Shown: positions 1-7,930, counted from the stretch's first letter. The stretch: DNA of 11,012 nt from JBEKYD01 sp052325345 (GCA_052325345.1 JBKQVG010000132.1:1-11012); one strand, 5' to 3'. Translations and numbers: made by a program. Notes: generated from the sequence alone by a model not told the origin.

Positions 1-320
1 CGATTCGTCTGCAAAGAGGCTTGAATCCGAGCGTATGCGTGCGCAAGGCCAGGGGCGCTGGTGTATTACAACCTGTCGGATTCTTTCCCAGCCGCGACGA
101 TTCTCGTGGAGCGGACTCTCAGTCTGCCACGCCGGGGCTCATCCCGGCGCTTGTCTCACTCAACGCACGATGCTTCCCCGCGAACGTGGAGATAGCCCGG
201 GCCCTTTGGCTGCGGCTCCCCTGCCCAGCCTAGGGCCGGCTACCCTACTCTTATGTCGCGCACCCCCCACAAACCACCCCCGCCGGGCCGCCGCCCGATG
301 CCTGTTACCCTGGAGAAACC
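1..320. other. Intergenic stretch with no convincing gene; two adjacent hairpins
   Basis: I see no protein gene here. Open frames exist on the + strand, but they lack a ribosome site and family features and run into the next gene out of frame. Two hairpins sit side by side. At 105-131, CGTGG pairs with CCACG around an inner GACT/AGTC stem. At 130-149, CGCCGGG pairs perfectly with CCCGGCG around a six-base loop. They share two bases. A C-rich tract covers roughly 261-300. I looked for tmRNA, RNase P RNA, SRP RNA, 6S RNA and tRNA hallmarks on both strands and recognised none. The hairpins could belong to an unknown structured RNA or to the end of a transcript entering from the left. Confidence 0.5.
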
Positions 321-812
321 ATGTCCGACGCGATCCGGGTTCTGGTAACCGGCGGAACGTTCGATAAAGAGTACAACGAGCTCACCGGGCAGCTCTTTTT
401 TAAGCAGACTCATTTGGCCGATATGCTCCGGCTGGGCCGGTGCCGCCTGCCGGTGGCCGTGGAAACCCTCCTCATGATCGACAGCCTCGACATGACGGAG
501 CCGGACCGGCGCTCGATCCTGAAGCGCTGCCAGGAGGCCGAAGAAGAGCGGATCGTGATCACCCACGGCACCGACTCGATGGACCTGACCGCGGCCCTGC
601 TCGGCCCCAATATCGGCGGTAAGACCGTGGTGCTGACCGGCGCCATGGTTCCCTATACCTTCGGCAGTTCCGACGGACTGTTCAACCTGGGAACGGCGCT
701 GGCCTTTGTGCAGACGCTTCCGCCGGGCGTATACGTGGCCATGAACGGACGCTGCTTTGGCTGGGACGCGGTGCGGAAGAACCGGGAGTTGGGCGTTTTC
801 GAAGCTCGATAG
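321..812 (+). CDS. Single-domain asparaginase-like protein
   Basis: This 163-residue protein matches the N-terminal catalytic domain of bacterial L-asparaginases. TGGT at 10-13 carries the first catalytic Thr (T13). Y18 lies where the flap Tyr is expected. HGTDSM at 82-87 carries the second Thr-Asp pair (T84, D85). K101 and the GAMVP and SSDGLFNL segments follow. Full asparaginases are about 320-350 residues with a second C-terminal domain; this one stops near the domain boundary and no C-terminal half follows. There is no signal peptide, so it is probably cytoplasmic. GGAG at 312-315 sits five bases before the ATG. Stand-alone asparaginase domains are known as a family of uncertain activity, so amide hydrolysis is inferred. 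It stands alone and converges on the kinase gene. Confidence 0.9.
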   Translation: MSDAIRVLVTGGTFDKEYNELTGQLFFKQTHLADMLRLGRCRLPVAVETLLMIDSLDMTEPDRRSILKRCQEAEEERIVITHGTDSMDLTAALLGPNIGGKTVVLTGAMVPYTFGSSDGLFNLGTALAFVQTLPPGVYVAMNGRCFGWDAVRKNRELGVFEAR

Positions 813-822
813 CCCAGGGGCC

Positions 823-848
823 GGGTCCCAAGGAGATACTTGCGACCC
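823..848. terminator. Hairpin between convergent genes, possible transcript end
   Basis: GGGTCCCAAG (823-832) pairs with CTTGCGACCC (839-848) around the loop GAGATA: ten positions with one C-C mismatch. It fills much of the 47-base gap between two convergent stop codons, so it could end transcripts from both sides. It has no T-run on either strand, so it is not a classical intrinsic terminator; a protecting 3' hairpin is equally possible. Confidence 0.4.
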
Positions 849-859
849 CCCTGCGCCGC

Positions 860-3694
860 CTACCTGATGCCGGCGGACCAGTTGAGGACCAGCGTGATCT
901 CGGGCTTTTCGCCTTCGGTTTTCTGAGCCGGCCCGTTGATCAGGACGCGATTGCCGTCCGCGGTGACGGCAAACCGGCCCAGGCCGGATCCCGGGGGTTT
1001 GAAAAGGAGCTTGGGAGTGCCTGCCGCGAGGTTGGACCCTGTCCGGATCTCCGCGCTCATCAGCGCTCCGTCCGCCGCAAGGTAGACGATCTCCTTGCCG
1101 CGCCTTGCCCAGGCGGGATAGCGCCCGCCACTGGAGGATATCTTGCGTTTGGTTGCAAAAGTTGGAAATGAGGTCACGTAGACTTCGTCCTGGCCCGACT
1201 CATTGGAGACGTAGGCCACATACCGCCCATCGGGTGAGAAGCGGAAATCGACCTTGCCCGAGGGTGTGTCGAGGATGGTCTGGAGTCTTGCCCCGCCCGC
1301 CAGAGACAATTGAACAAGCTGCTTGCCGGCCGAGGCCGTGCACAGAATCGAGCTGCCGTCGGGCGACCAATCCTCGGCGACGAGGAGTTCCTTCGCCAGC
1401 GGAGTGACCTTTCCGGAAGCCAAAGCGACCTGATGGATTCCGGTGGTGATCTGAGTGATTGCCAGCCGCTGCGAGTCCGGCGACCAAGCCGGCGTCGAAT
1501 GCAGCGCTTCCTGGGAGCGGTGCGTCATGCGGGCCATCACTCCGCTGGTCAGATCCATGACCCAGGTATCGAGTCTTCCCGGTGTCCCCACTGATATCGC
1601 CACGCTCTTTTCATCCGGCGAAAGGGAGGGATTCATGAATTCGCCGGGCTTGCCTATCGTGCCGAGGCGCTTTCCCCGGCGGTCGTACCAGGTGAGTTGC
1701 CGGGTCATCCCGCTGGACGTGCCGCTGCGATAGGCCAGCACGCCATTCCGCGACACGGCGAAGGTGCTTCGACCGTTCCTTTCATTGAAGGCAACGTCCT
1801 GCGCTACCGCCAGCGGTTCGCCCTCCAACTGGAATGTTTTCGCGTTCAAGCGCCGCGCGAACAGCGTTCCTTCGCGGACGAAAAGCAGATAACCCGGAGG
1901 AGCCCACGCACTTCGGGTGGCATTCTTCAGCACCAGGATTCGCTTGCTGGAACCGAGTTCCTGGACGTAGACGGCGCCATTTTCCGCTTCCTTGTTGACC
2001 GCGAAATAAAGCAGGTGGCGGCCATCGGGCAGGAACTGCGGCCAACTGTGCCACATCTCGTCCTTCTCCAGCGCGGTAACTGCCGTGGGCACTCCGCCGG
2101 CCGCGGGCACGCGCATCAGCGGCGCTGGCGGCGTGGCGCCGTAGGCTGCAAACACGATCACGCCTTGCTCGTTCCAGGTCCCGCCATCGCCGATGGCGCC
2201 CGCGGAAGCACTCTTTGATATCTCGCAGATCGTCTGCACGTTCCCCACGGACACCTCGACCCGCTTCAGTTTTCCCTCCGCGAAGAAGCCGATGTGCCGC
2301 GAGTCCGGCGACCAGAATGGCGAACCCGCTTCTTCCGTCTTGTCCAGCCGCCGTGCCGAGGTGGAGGCCAGCGGGCGAACCCAAAGACTCTGTTTTCCCG
2401 AGGAACTATCCAGGGCGATGATTGCCAGGTTACGGCCATCCGGCGAGGGGACGGCTTGGGCGGACATTACCGGCGCGCTGGCGCTGGTGCCGGGGGGCAG
2501 CGGCAGCAGGAAGCGCGCCTCGCCCGGACCTGGCTCACTGATCTTCGGCCGCAGCCATCCGCCGAAAGAGGTAACGAGCGCGAGGCCGAGCACTCCCGCA
2601 ACGCTCCAGGGAATCCAGCGGCGGGCGGGCGCGAATGGCACGGGTGTCTCGGGCCCGGTTTCATCCAGCACAATGCGGGCGTCGCCCATATCGCGCAGCC
2701 GCTGCTTCAGGTCTTTCCGGAGGCAGTGCTCCAGGACGCGGCGCACCCGTGGTGGAGTGTCCTTGGGCAGCGCGTTAAAATCGGGCTCGCGAGTGAGGAC
2801 GGCGGCGAGCGAATCGGAGACGGTCATGCCGTCGCCGCCGAACAGCCTCTTGCCGGTCAACAGTTCGTAGAACACGACGCCGAAGGCCCAGATGTCGGTG
2901 CGCTTGTCGACGGGCTGGCCGCGCGCCTGTTCGGGTGACATATAGGCCGCCGTGCCCAGGATCATACCCGCCTGGGTCGCCGAGTAAGTTACCGTGGGGG
3001 AATCCTCCGGGCTGTCCGGTGCTGCCGGCGCCAGCGCTTTGGCCAGCCCGAAATCCAACACTTTCACCGTCCCCTCGGCCGGGAGCTTGATATTGGCCGG
3101 CTTCAGGTCGCGATGTACGATGCCCTTTTCGTGCGCCGCTTCCAGCGCTCCGGCAATCTGGCGCGCGATGTCCAGCGCTTCCTTCAGCGGAACGGGACCT
3201 TTCGCCATGCGCTCAGCCAGCGTCGGCCCTTCGATCAGCTCCATCACCAGGTAGTTGGGGCCAACGTCGTGCAGCGCGCAAATATTCGGATGATTCAGCG
3301 CCGCCACCGCGCGCGCCTCGCGCTCCGACCGGCGGCTGAACCGGGCCTTGACGAACTTCAACGCGACGCCGCGGCCCAGACGGGAGTCTCGGGCCTTGTA
3401 CACCACGCCCATGCCGCCTTCGCCGAGCCTCTCCTGAATCTGGTAGTGGGAAACTCGCTGTCCCACGGTTAGCCGGCCTGGCTCCGGCGGCAACTCGCCG
3501 CCTGCCTCAGCCTTCCAAGCGGGCCGGTCGAGCATGCCGTCCGCCGACGGCTGCGCCAGCAGGGATTCGACCTCGCGCCGCAGGTCTTCCTCCCCGGCGC
3601 AGGCCAGCGCCAGAAATGCCGCCTCTTCCTCCGGCTTCCGTTCCACCGCCGCCTGGTAGATCTCCTCGACGCGTCGCCAGCGGGCTGGATCCAT
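860..3694 (-). CDS. Transmembrane Ser/Thr protein kinase with C-terminal PD40 propeller
   Basis: This 944-residue Hanks-type kinase is built like many acidobacterial kinases. Residues 1-50 are the helical leader common in the group. The kinase domain is about 84-345: Gly loop GEGGMG 91-96, ATP lysine K113, helix-C Glu probably E126, HRDLKPAN 194-201 with catalytic D196 and N201, DFG 214-216 and SPEQ 253-256. All key residues are present, so it should be active; the link between K113 and helix C looks short. A membrane segment at about 360-380 follows. Residues 390-944 form a TolB/PD40-like beta-propeller with repeated SPD motifs at about 417, 462, 692, 738, 777 and 820. The propeller is probably extracytoplasmic and may sense a ligand or partner. 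No Shine-Dalgarno precedes the ATG. Neighbours include an exported protein and an ECF sigma factor, a possible phosphorylation target. The ligand is unknown. Confidence 0.96.
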   Translation of the reverse strand: MDPARWRRVEEIYQAAVERKPEEEAAFLALACAGEEDLRREVESLLAQPSADGMLDRPAWKAEAGGELPPEPGRLTVGQRVSHYQIQERLGEGGMGVVYKARDSRLGRGVALKFVKARFSRRSEREARAVAALNHPNICALHDVGPNYLVMELIEGPTLAERMAKGPVPLKEALDIARQIAGALEAAHEKGIVHRDLKPANIKLPAEGTVKVLDFGLAKALAPAAPDSPEDSPTVTYSATQAGMILGTAAYMSPEQARGQPVDKRTDIWAFGVVFYELLTGKRLFGGDGMTVSDSLAAVLTREPDFNALPKDTPPRVRRVLEHCLRKDLKQRLRDMGDARIVLDETGPETPVPFAPARRWIPWSVAGVLGLALVTSFGGWLRPKISEPGPGEARFLLPLPPGTSASAPVMSAQAVPSPDGRNLAIIALDSSSGKQSLWVRPLASTSARRLDKTEEAGSPFWSPDSRHIGFFAEGKLKRVEVSVGNVQTICEISKSASAGAIGDGGTWNEQGVIVFAAYGATPPAPLMRVPAAGGVPTAVTALEKDEMWHSWPQFLPDGRHLLYFAVNKEAENGAVYVQELGSSKRILVLKNATRSAWAPPGYLLFVREGTLFARRLNAKTFQLEGEPLAVAQDVAFNERNGRSTFAVSRNGVLAYRSGTSSGMTRQLTWYDRRGKRLGTIGKPGEFMNPSLSPDEKSVAISVGTPGRLDTWVMDLTSGVMARMTHRSQEALHSTPAWSPDSQRLAITQITTGIHQVALASGKVTPLAKELLVAEDWSPDGSSILCTASAGKQLVQLSLAGGARLQTILDTPSGKVDFRFSPDGRYVAYVSNESGQDEVYVTSFPTFATKRKISSSGGRYPAWARRGKEIVYLAADGALMSAEIRTGSNLAAGTPKLLFKPPGSGLGRFAVTADGNRVLINGPAQKTEGEKPEITLVLNWSAGIR

Positions 3695-3708
3695 AAGAAC
3701 CCGAGCGG

Positions 3709-3717
3709 ATTATAGCA
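3709..3717 (-). promoter_or_regulatory. Extended -10 promoter of the kinase gene
   Basis: On the minus strand, TGCTATAAT is a perfect extended -10 (TGn plus TATAAT). There is no good -35 at 17 bases, which extended -10 promoters can do without. The last base of the -10 is 14 bases before the kinase ATG, so transcription should start about 7-8 bases before it. The mRNA would then be almost leaderless, which fits the lack of a ribosome site. The kinase therefore has its own promoter, separate from the gene behind it. Confidence 0.55.
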
Positions 3718-3783
3718 CCGCAAAATCCGGAATCCCATGGGGTTTTTGGCGCGCCACTCATCGCACCGGCGCCCCTTGAAGCC

Positions 3784-4422
3784 CTACCGGGTAGCGGCGG
3801 CGGCCGGCGCCGCAAGCGTTGCAGCCGGGCTGCCAGCCATGCTGTCCTGGTTCCTGTGCGCGGTGGCCAGTTCGGCGCGCAACTGGATGCCGAGGCGCAC
3901 CAGGTAGATATCTTCCGGAGCGATCGGAAGGTCGCTCCACACCATCTGCGCGAGGTCCACGTCGTCCCAATGCGCTTTCATCAAGCCGTGGTCGGAATGC
4001 CGCGTGCACCCTTCCAGTATGTGGATGGTCTCATGCACCAGCACGTGTGCCAGCAGGCGAGGGACAACAGCCGGTTGGTTGGCCTCGATACGATCGTGGA
4101 AAACGCGGATGTGCGTGCCTTCGTACGGCGTCGCATACGCCAGCGCGCCGGGGTGCAGGGCGGCGGGAGTGTTGCCGGCCACTGCAATGCGGATTCCTTC
4201 CGGCGGGCAGGATTTTGAATTCACCCACGCCAGCGTGACGCCAATTCTCCGGAACATTCCGGAGGCGATCGCCATCGATAGGTGGGCCGCCCCAAGTTCG
4301 GCGGCCTTGCCCTGGTAATCCATGCAGACAGGCACCCTGAGATCCGCCGCCGGCCTGGCTTCACTCGCGTCAAGACGGATGCCCGCCAGCAACGCCAGCG
4401 CAATCATCCAAGTCCGTTTCAT
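3784..4422 (-). CDS. Exported protein with metal-protease-like HETIH motif
   Basis: This 212-residue protein has no function I can name. Residues 1-20 form a signal peptide (basic start, Leu/Ala core, likely cut after DASEA), so it is probably secreted or periplasmic. At 130-134 is HETIH, the HExxH zinc-protease motif, followed by G138, H142 and a GLM turn at 146-148. This resembles the metzincin pattern HExxHxxGxxH plus Met-turn, but is two residues longer (HExxHxxxGxxxH). Cysteines 33, 72 and 139 could form a disulfide. The tail after about 195 is Ala/Pro-rich and low-complexity. I chose the ATG at 4422 because GGAGG lies eight bases upstream; a GTG at 4431 would add three residues but overlaps that site. 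It lies between the kinase and sigma genes, suggesting a shared envelope-stress or signalling role. Proteolysis is inferred. Confidence 0.85.
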   Translation of the reverse strand: MKRTWMIALALLAGIRLDASEARPAADLRVPVCMDYQGKAAELGAAHLSMAIASGMFRRIGVTLAWVNSKSCPPEGIRIAVAGNTPAALHPGALAYATPYEGTHIRVFHDRIEANQPAVVPRLLAHVLVHETIHILEGCTRHSDHGLMKAHWDDVDLAQMVWSDLPIAPEDIYLVRLGIQLRAELATAHRNQDSMAGSPAATLAAPAAAATR

Positions 4423-4430
4423 CTCCTTCA

Positions 4431-4435
4431 CCTCC
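4431..4435 (-). promoter_or_regulatory. Ribosome binding site deciding the HETIH protein start
   Basis: GGAGG on the minus strand lies eight bases before the ATG at 4422, ideal spacing. The upstream in-frame GTG at 4431 overlaps this motif and has no site of its own, so the ATG is preferred. Confidence 0.7.
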
Positions 4436-4478
4436 GCCCGCTAAGCGGAAAGGGAAGGGGAGAACTACAAACCGAGGC

Positions 4479-4484
4479 TATAAT
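4479..4484 (+). promoter_or_regulatory. -10 box just before the sigma factor gene
   Basis: A perfect TATAAT ends eight bases before the ATG at 4493. Transcription should begin within a base or two of the start codon, giving a leaderless or near-leaderless mRNA. No TTGACA-like -35 or TG extension is visible, so recognition may depend on an activator or on the sigma factor itself. A competing reading treats GAGG at 4474-4477 as a ribosome site for a TTG start at 4487; both cannot hold if this is the only promoter. Confidence 0.4.
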
Positions 4485-4492
4485 TCTTGCGG

Positions 4493-5056
4493 ATGGATTC
4501 TCAGACGGCGGAAGTCACGCGCTTACTGCGAGCTTGGGGCGGCGGCGACCACGCCGCGCTCGAGCAGTTGACGCCGCTGGTCTACGGAGAACTGCGCCGC
4601 ATGGCCGGGCGCTACATGCAGCGAGAGAGGCAAGGGAACACCCTGCAAGCGACCGCGCTGGTAAACGAGGCCTTTCTACGCCTGGTGGATGTCACCGGCG
4701 TCCGCTGGCAGGACCGGGCCCATTTCTTCGCTATCTCCGCCCAGATGATGCGGCGGATTCTGGTGGATGCGGCCCGGGCCCGCGGGTCCGGCAAACGAGG
4801 AGGAGGGGCGGTGCGCCTGAATCTGAACGAATCCATCGATGCCCTGCCCGAAGCGGACAGCCGGCTGGTGGATCTCGACGAGGCGCTCGAATCGTTGGGG
4901 CGCTTCGATGCCCGCAAGGCCAAAGTCGTGGAACTGCGCTTCTTCGGCGGCCTGAGCGTCGAGGAAACCGCCGAAGTGCTGAGAATCTCCCCGCAAAGCG
5001 TCATGCGCGACTGGAAACTCGCTCGCGCGTGGCTCATGCGCGAGCTATCGCGGTAG
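4493..5056 (+). CDS. ECF-type RNA polymerase sigma factor
   Basis: This 187-residue protein is a two-domain group 4 (ECF) sigma factor of the PF07638/TIGR02999 type, judged from remembered family features. Region 2 spans about 5-95, with the run from LVNEAFLRLV (56-65) to AHFFAISAQMMRRILVD (76-92) typical of this group. An Arg/Gly-rich linker at 95-108 follows. Region 4 spans about 127-186; VVELRFFGGLSVEETAEVL leads into a helix-turn-helix (about 155-178) that reads -35 DNA. No anti-sigma gene is adjacent. Related sigma factors often sit beside Ser/Thr kinases, and some ECF factors are switched on by phosphorylation, so the kinase at 860-3694 is the obvious candidate regulator (inference). 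The ATG fits the family start; a TTG six bases upstream would add two residues. Confidence 0.93.
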   Translation: MDSQTAEVTRLLRAWGGGDHAALEQLTPLVYGELRRMAGRYMQRERQGNTLQATALVNEAFLRLVDVTGVRWQDRAHFFAISAQMMRRILVDAARARGSGKRGGGAVRLNLNESIDALPEADSRLVDLDEALESLGRFDARKAKVVELRFFGGLSVEETAEVLRISPQSVMRDWKLARAWLMRELSR

Positions 5057-5099
5057 GAAAGTGGGAATTGACATACGGCCCTCAGTATTGAGCGCGACT

Positions 5100-5127
5100 T
5101 TGTCAACAAAATTTAATCTTTTATTAT
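5100..5127 (+). promoter_or_regulatory. Candidate upstream promoter of groESL
   Basis: TTGTCA at 5100-5105 and TATTAT at 5122-5127 are 16 bases apart, each one mismatch from the sigma-70 consensus. It lies outside the CIRCE-like element, so it could give basal expression independent of HrcA. The stretch is strikingly AT-rich for this genome. Confidence 0.4.
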
Positions 5128-5142
5128 GTACATATTACATAA
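5124..5142. repeat. AT-rich dyad upstream of groES
   Basis: TTATGTA (5124-5130) and TACATAA (5136-5142) are perfect inverted copies around CATAT. The dyad overlaps the -10 of the upstream promoter and lies just before the -35 of the downstream one. It could be a second operator or part of an UP-like AT-rich element. No known regulator site was recognised. Confidence 0.4.
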
Positions 5143-5147
5143 AAATC

Positions 5148-5174
5148 TTGTCACTCTCTAGTGAGATGTGCTAA
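5148..5174 (+). promoter_or_regulatory. Degenerate CIRCE element (HrcA operator)
   Basis: The consensus is TTAGCACTC, nine bases, GAGTGCTAA. Here the halves are TTGTCACTC (5148-5156) and ATGTGCTAA (5166-5174), 7 of 9 each, with a spacer of exactly nine bases. It sits in the groESL promoter, where CIRCE is expected, and implies HrcA repression with heat release. Mismatches in both halves suggest weaker binding. hrcA is not in this window. Confidence 0.6.
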
Positions 5175-5178
5175 TAAT
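5148..5178 (+). promoter_or_regulatory. Candidate main promoter of groESL
   Basis: TTGTCA (5148-5153) is one mismatch from the -35 consensus. AATAAT (5173-5178) is one mismatch from the -10, with a rather long 19-base spacer; offset hexamers in the TAATAATAA run would shorten it. The promoter coincides with the CIRCE-like element, so HrcA binding would block it directly. Transcription would start near 5185, giving a leader of about 88 bases. Confidence 0.5.
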
Positions 5179-5191
5179 AATCATCGAAGGC

Positions 5192-5209
5192 CGGTAGCAG
5201 GGGCTACCG
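5192..5209 (+). promoter_or_regulatory. Hairpin near the 5' end of the groESL leader
   Basis: CGGTAGC (5192-5198) pairs perfectly with GCTACCG (5203-5209) around AGGG. It would lie a few bases after the inferred transcript start and 63 bases before the groES ATG. It does not cover the ribosome site, so RNA stabilisation is likelier than a thermosensor. Confidence 0.4.
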
Positions 5210-5272
5210 CCTCAGTTGCGAAATCGTAAACCGTTTTTGCACTACATCAACAACATTTGGAGGCGTAGTTCC

Positions 5273-5590
5273 ATGAAGATTCGTCCGCTCTACGACCGCA
5301 TTGTGGTCAAGAGAATCGAGCAAAAAGAGCAGATGCAGGGTGGGTTGTATATCCCCGACAGCGCCAAAGAGAAGCCGCAGGAAGGTGAAGTGGTGGCGGT
5401 GGGCAAAGGTAAGCGTCTGGAGAATGGTAGCCTGGTGCCCCTGGATGTCCAGGCGGGCGACCGCATCCTGTTCGGCAAGTATTCGGGCAGCGATATCAAG
5501 TTGGATGGCGAGGAGTACATGATCATGCGCGAGGACGAGGTCCTCGGTATTCTGGACGCCGAGCCGGTAGAAACCAAGAAGGCTTCCTAA
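5273..5590 (+). CDS. groES: Co-chaperonin GroES
   Basis: This 105-residue protein is Cpn10, the lid of the GroEL folding chamber, acting as a cytoplasmic heptamer. It opens with the family signature KIRPLYDRIVVKRIE. The mobile loop that docks on GroEL is about residues 15-35, with GGLYIP at 23-28. The GEVVAVGKGK, AGDRILFGKYSG and YMIMREDEVLGIL blocks follow in the usual order. Length is normal, with a short Lys/Ser-rich end. The ATG at 5273 is supported by GGAGG at 5259-5263, nine bases upstream; a TTG at 5216 would add 19 residues with no family match. groEL follows after 27 bases, making one operon under the CIRCE-like control region. Confidence 0.98.
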   Translation: MKIRPLYDRIVVKRIEQKEQMQGGLYIPDSAKEKPQEGEVVAVGKGKRLENGSLVPLDVQAGDRILFGKYSGSDIKLDGEEYMIMREDEVLGILDAEPVETKKAS

Positions 5591-5617
5591 AGGAATCCCG
5601 TAAGGAGCAATCACAAC

Positions 5618-7246
<1,629 letters not shown>

Positions 7247-7269
7247 GAGTCGTTCGACCCGTTTCGCGT

Positions 7270-7716
7270 TCAAGCCGCGTGGCGCCTGCCTGGCGTCGCG
7301 CGGCTTTTTTTTCGCCCGGTCCCCATCGCCAGCCCGGCCAGACAAACGGTAATCGCGATGGGCTCGCCGATTTCGCCTGCGATGCGGACCGTAACAGGGA
7401 CGTGCGAGCGCGGCAGGCTTTCCGCATCCGCTGCCGGAGCCGGCTCCGGCAGCGGCACTTCGCTCGCGGGCAGGTAGGCGCCGATGGGGGCTTGCCCTGC
7501 CGGGCTGGTGGAGTTTTCCTCCTCCGCCGGCGCCAACTCAAACGTGCCCTTGTCGGCCCGCCCCCTTTCGCCGCCAGGTACATCGCAGGCGGCGGGCGCC
7601 GGTACGTTTTCACCGAAGCAGCCCTCTGGCGGCGGCGTGAGTTCCACCGTGACTGCTCCCGCAAACTCCTGGCAACCCAGCAGAATCAGGGCGGCTATTC
7701 CTCCCGCTCGCATCAT
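7270..7716 (-). CDS. Small secreted protein, possible PEP-CTERM-like tail
   Basis: I do not recognise a family in this 148-residue protein. Residues 1-21 form a signal peptide (MMRAGGIAALILLGC, then QEFAGA). A lipobox-like LLGC at 12-15 suggests a lipoprotein, but cleavage after AGA is also possible. The middle is Pro/Glu/Ala-rich with Cys 15, 33 and 44. The end, GEP (117-119), a hydrophobic run 120-133 and RKK (135-137), resembles PEP-CTERM sorting signals, though the core EP motif is minimal. GC-rich third positions support a real gene. A GAGGG-type site lies ten bases before the ATG, inside the end of the upstream frame. The gene converges with groEL, leaving 23 bases between stop codons, and its last codons run through the groEL terminator. 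Confidence 0.6.
   Translation of the reverse strand: MMRAGGIAALILLGCQEFAGAVTVELTPPPEGCFGENVPAPAACDVPGGERGRADKGTFELAPAEEENSTSPAGQAPIGAYLPASEVPLPEPAPAADAESLPRSHVPVTVRIAGEIGEPIAITVCLAGLAMGTGRKKSRATPGRRHAA
7272..7312 (+). terminator. Intrinsic terminator of groESL
   Basis: Bases 7272-7286 pair with 7292-7306 in a 15-bp stem (two G-U pairs) around the loop TGCCT. Eight T's run from 7305 to 7312. It starts 26 bases after the groEL stop. The T-run lies only on the + strand, so it serves groEL and not the convergent gene that reads through it. Confidence 0.93.
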
Positions 7717-7722
7717 TGGTCT

Positions 7723-7930
7723 TCAGCCCTCACCCCAAATAGTGATGAGGGCAAGACGATATTCTTGCCGATTTGAAATGCCAACCTCCTTGGAATCCTG
7801 CAAATAGGGACCGGCGCGGATTTCGGCGCCGCCATAGCCGGAAAACGTGCCTGTCCCAAATTTGCCGGCCCGCATTTCTTGCGCGCCGCGGGAGAAAGTG
7901 TGTGAGAATTGCGGGCTGGGGGTGACACCA
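7723..7930 (-). pseudogene. Possible 3' remnant of a gene
   Basis: The minus-strand frame ending in TGA at 7723 reads like a real protein for its last 69 or so residues: it is Gly- and aromatic-rich, with blocks such as GKFGTGTFSGYGGAEIRAG and EYRLALITIWGEG. The alternating hydrophobic end is beta-strand-like, as in outer-membrane proteins. The open frame continues past 7930, but there it is antisense to the + strand isomerase and reads like an ordinary shadow. The only ATG in the better part (7875) gives 50 residues with no ribosome site. The stop is six bases before the next minus-strand start, an operon-like junction. I infer the C-terminal end of a gene whose front was lost; chance open frame is the alternative. 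Confidence 0.3.

Noticed and set aside
20..36. tRNA T-arm-like GCTTGAATCC near the left edge
   Set aside because: The flanking bases do not form a T-stem and no acceptor or anticodon arm is visible.
2193..2938. Two + strand frames of over 200 residues opposite the kinase
   Set aside because: Antisense shadows of the kinase coding region without ribosome sites or motifs.
4437..4448. Small CCGC-TAA-GCGG hairpin between the divergent sigma and HETIH genes
   Set aside because: Four-base stem, expected by chance at this GC content.
5068..5096. Perfect TTGACA at 5068-5073 after the sigma factor gene
   Set aside because: No acceptable -10 at 16-18 bases, where the sequence is GC-rich.
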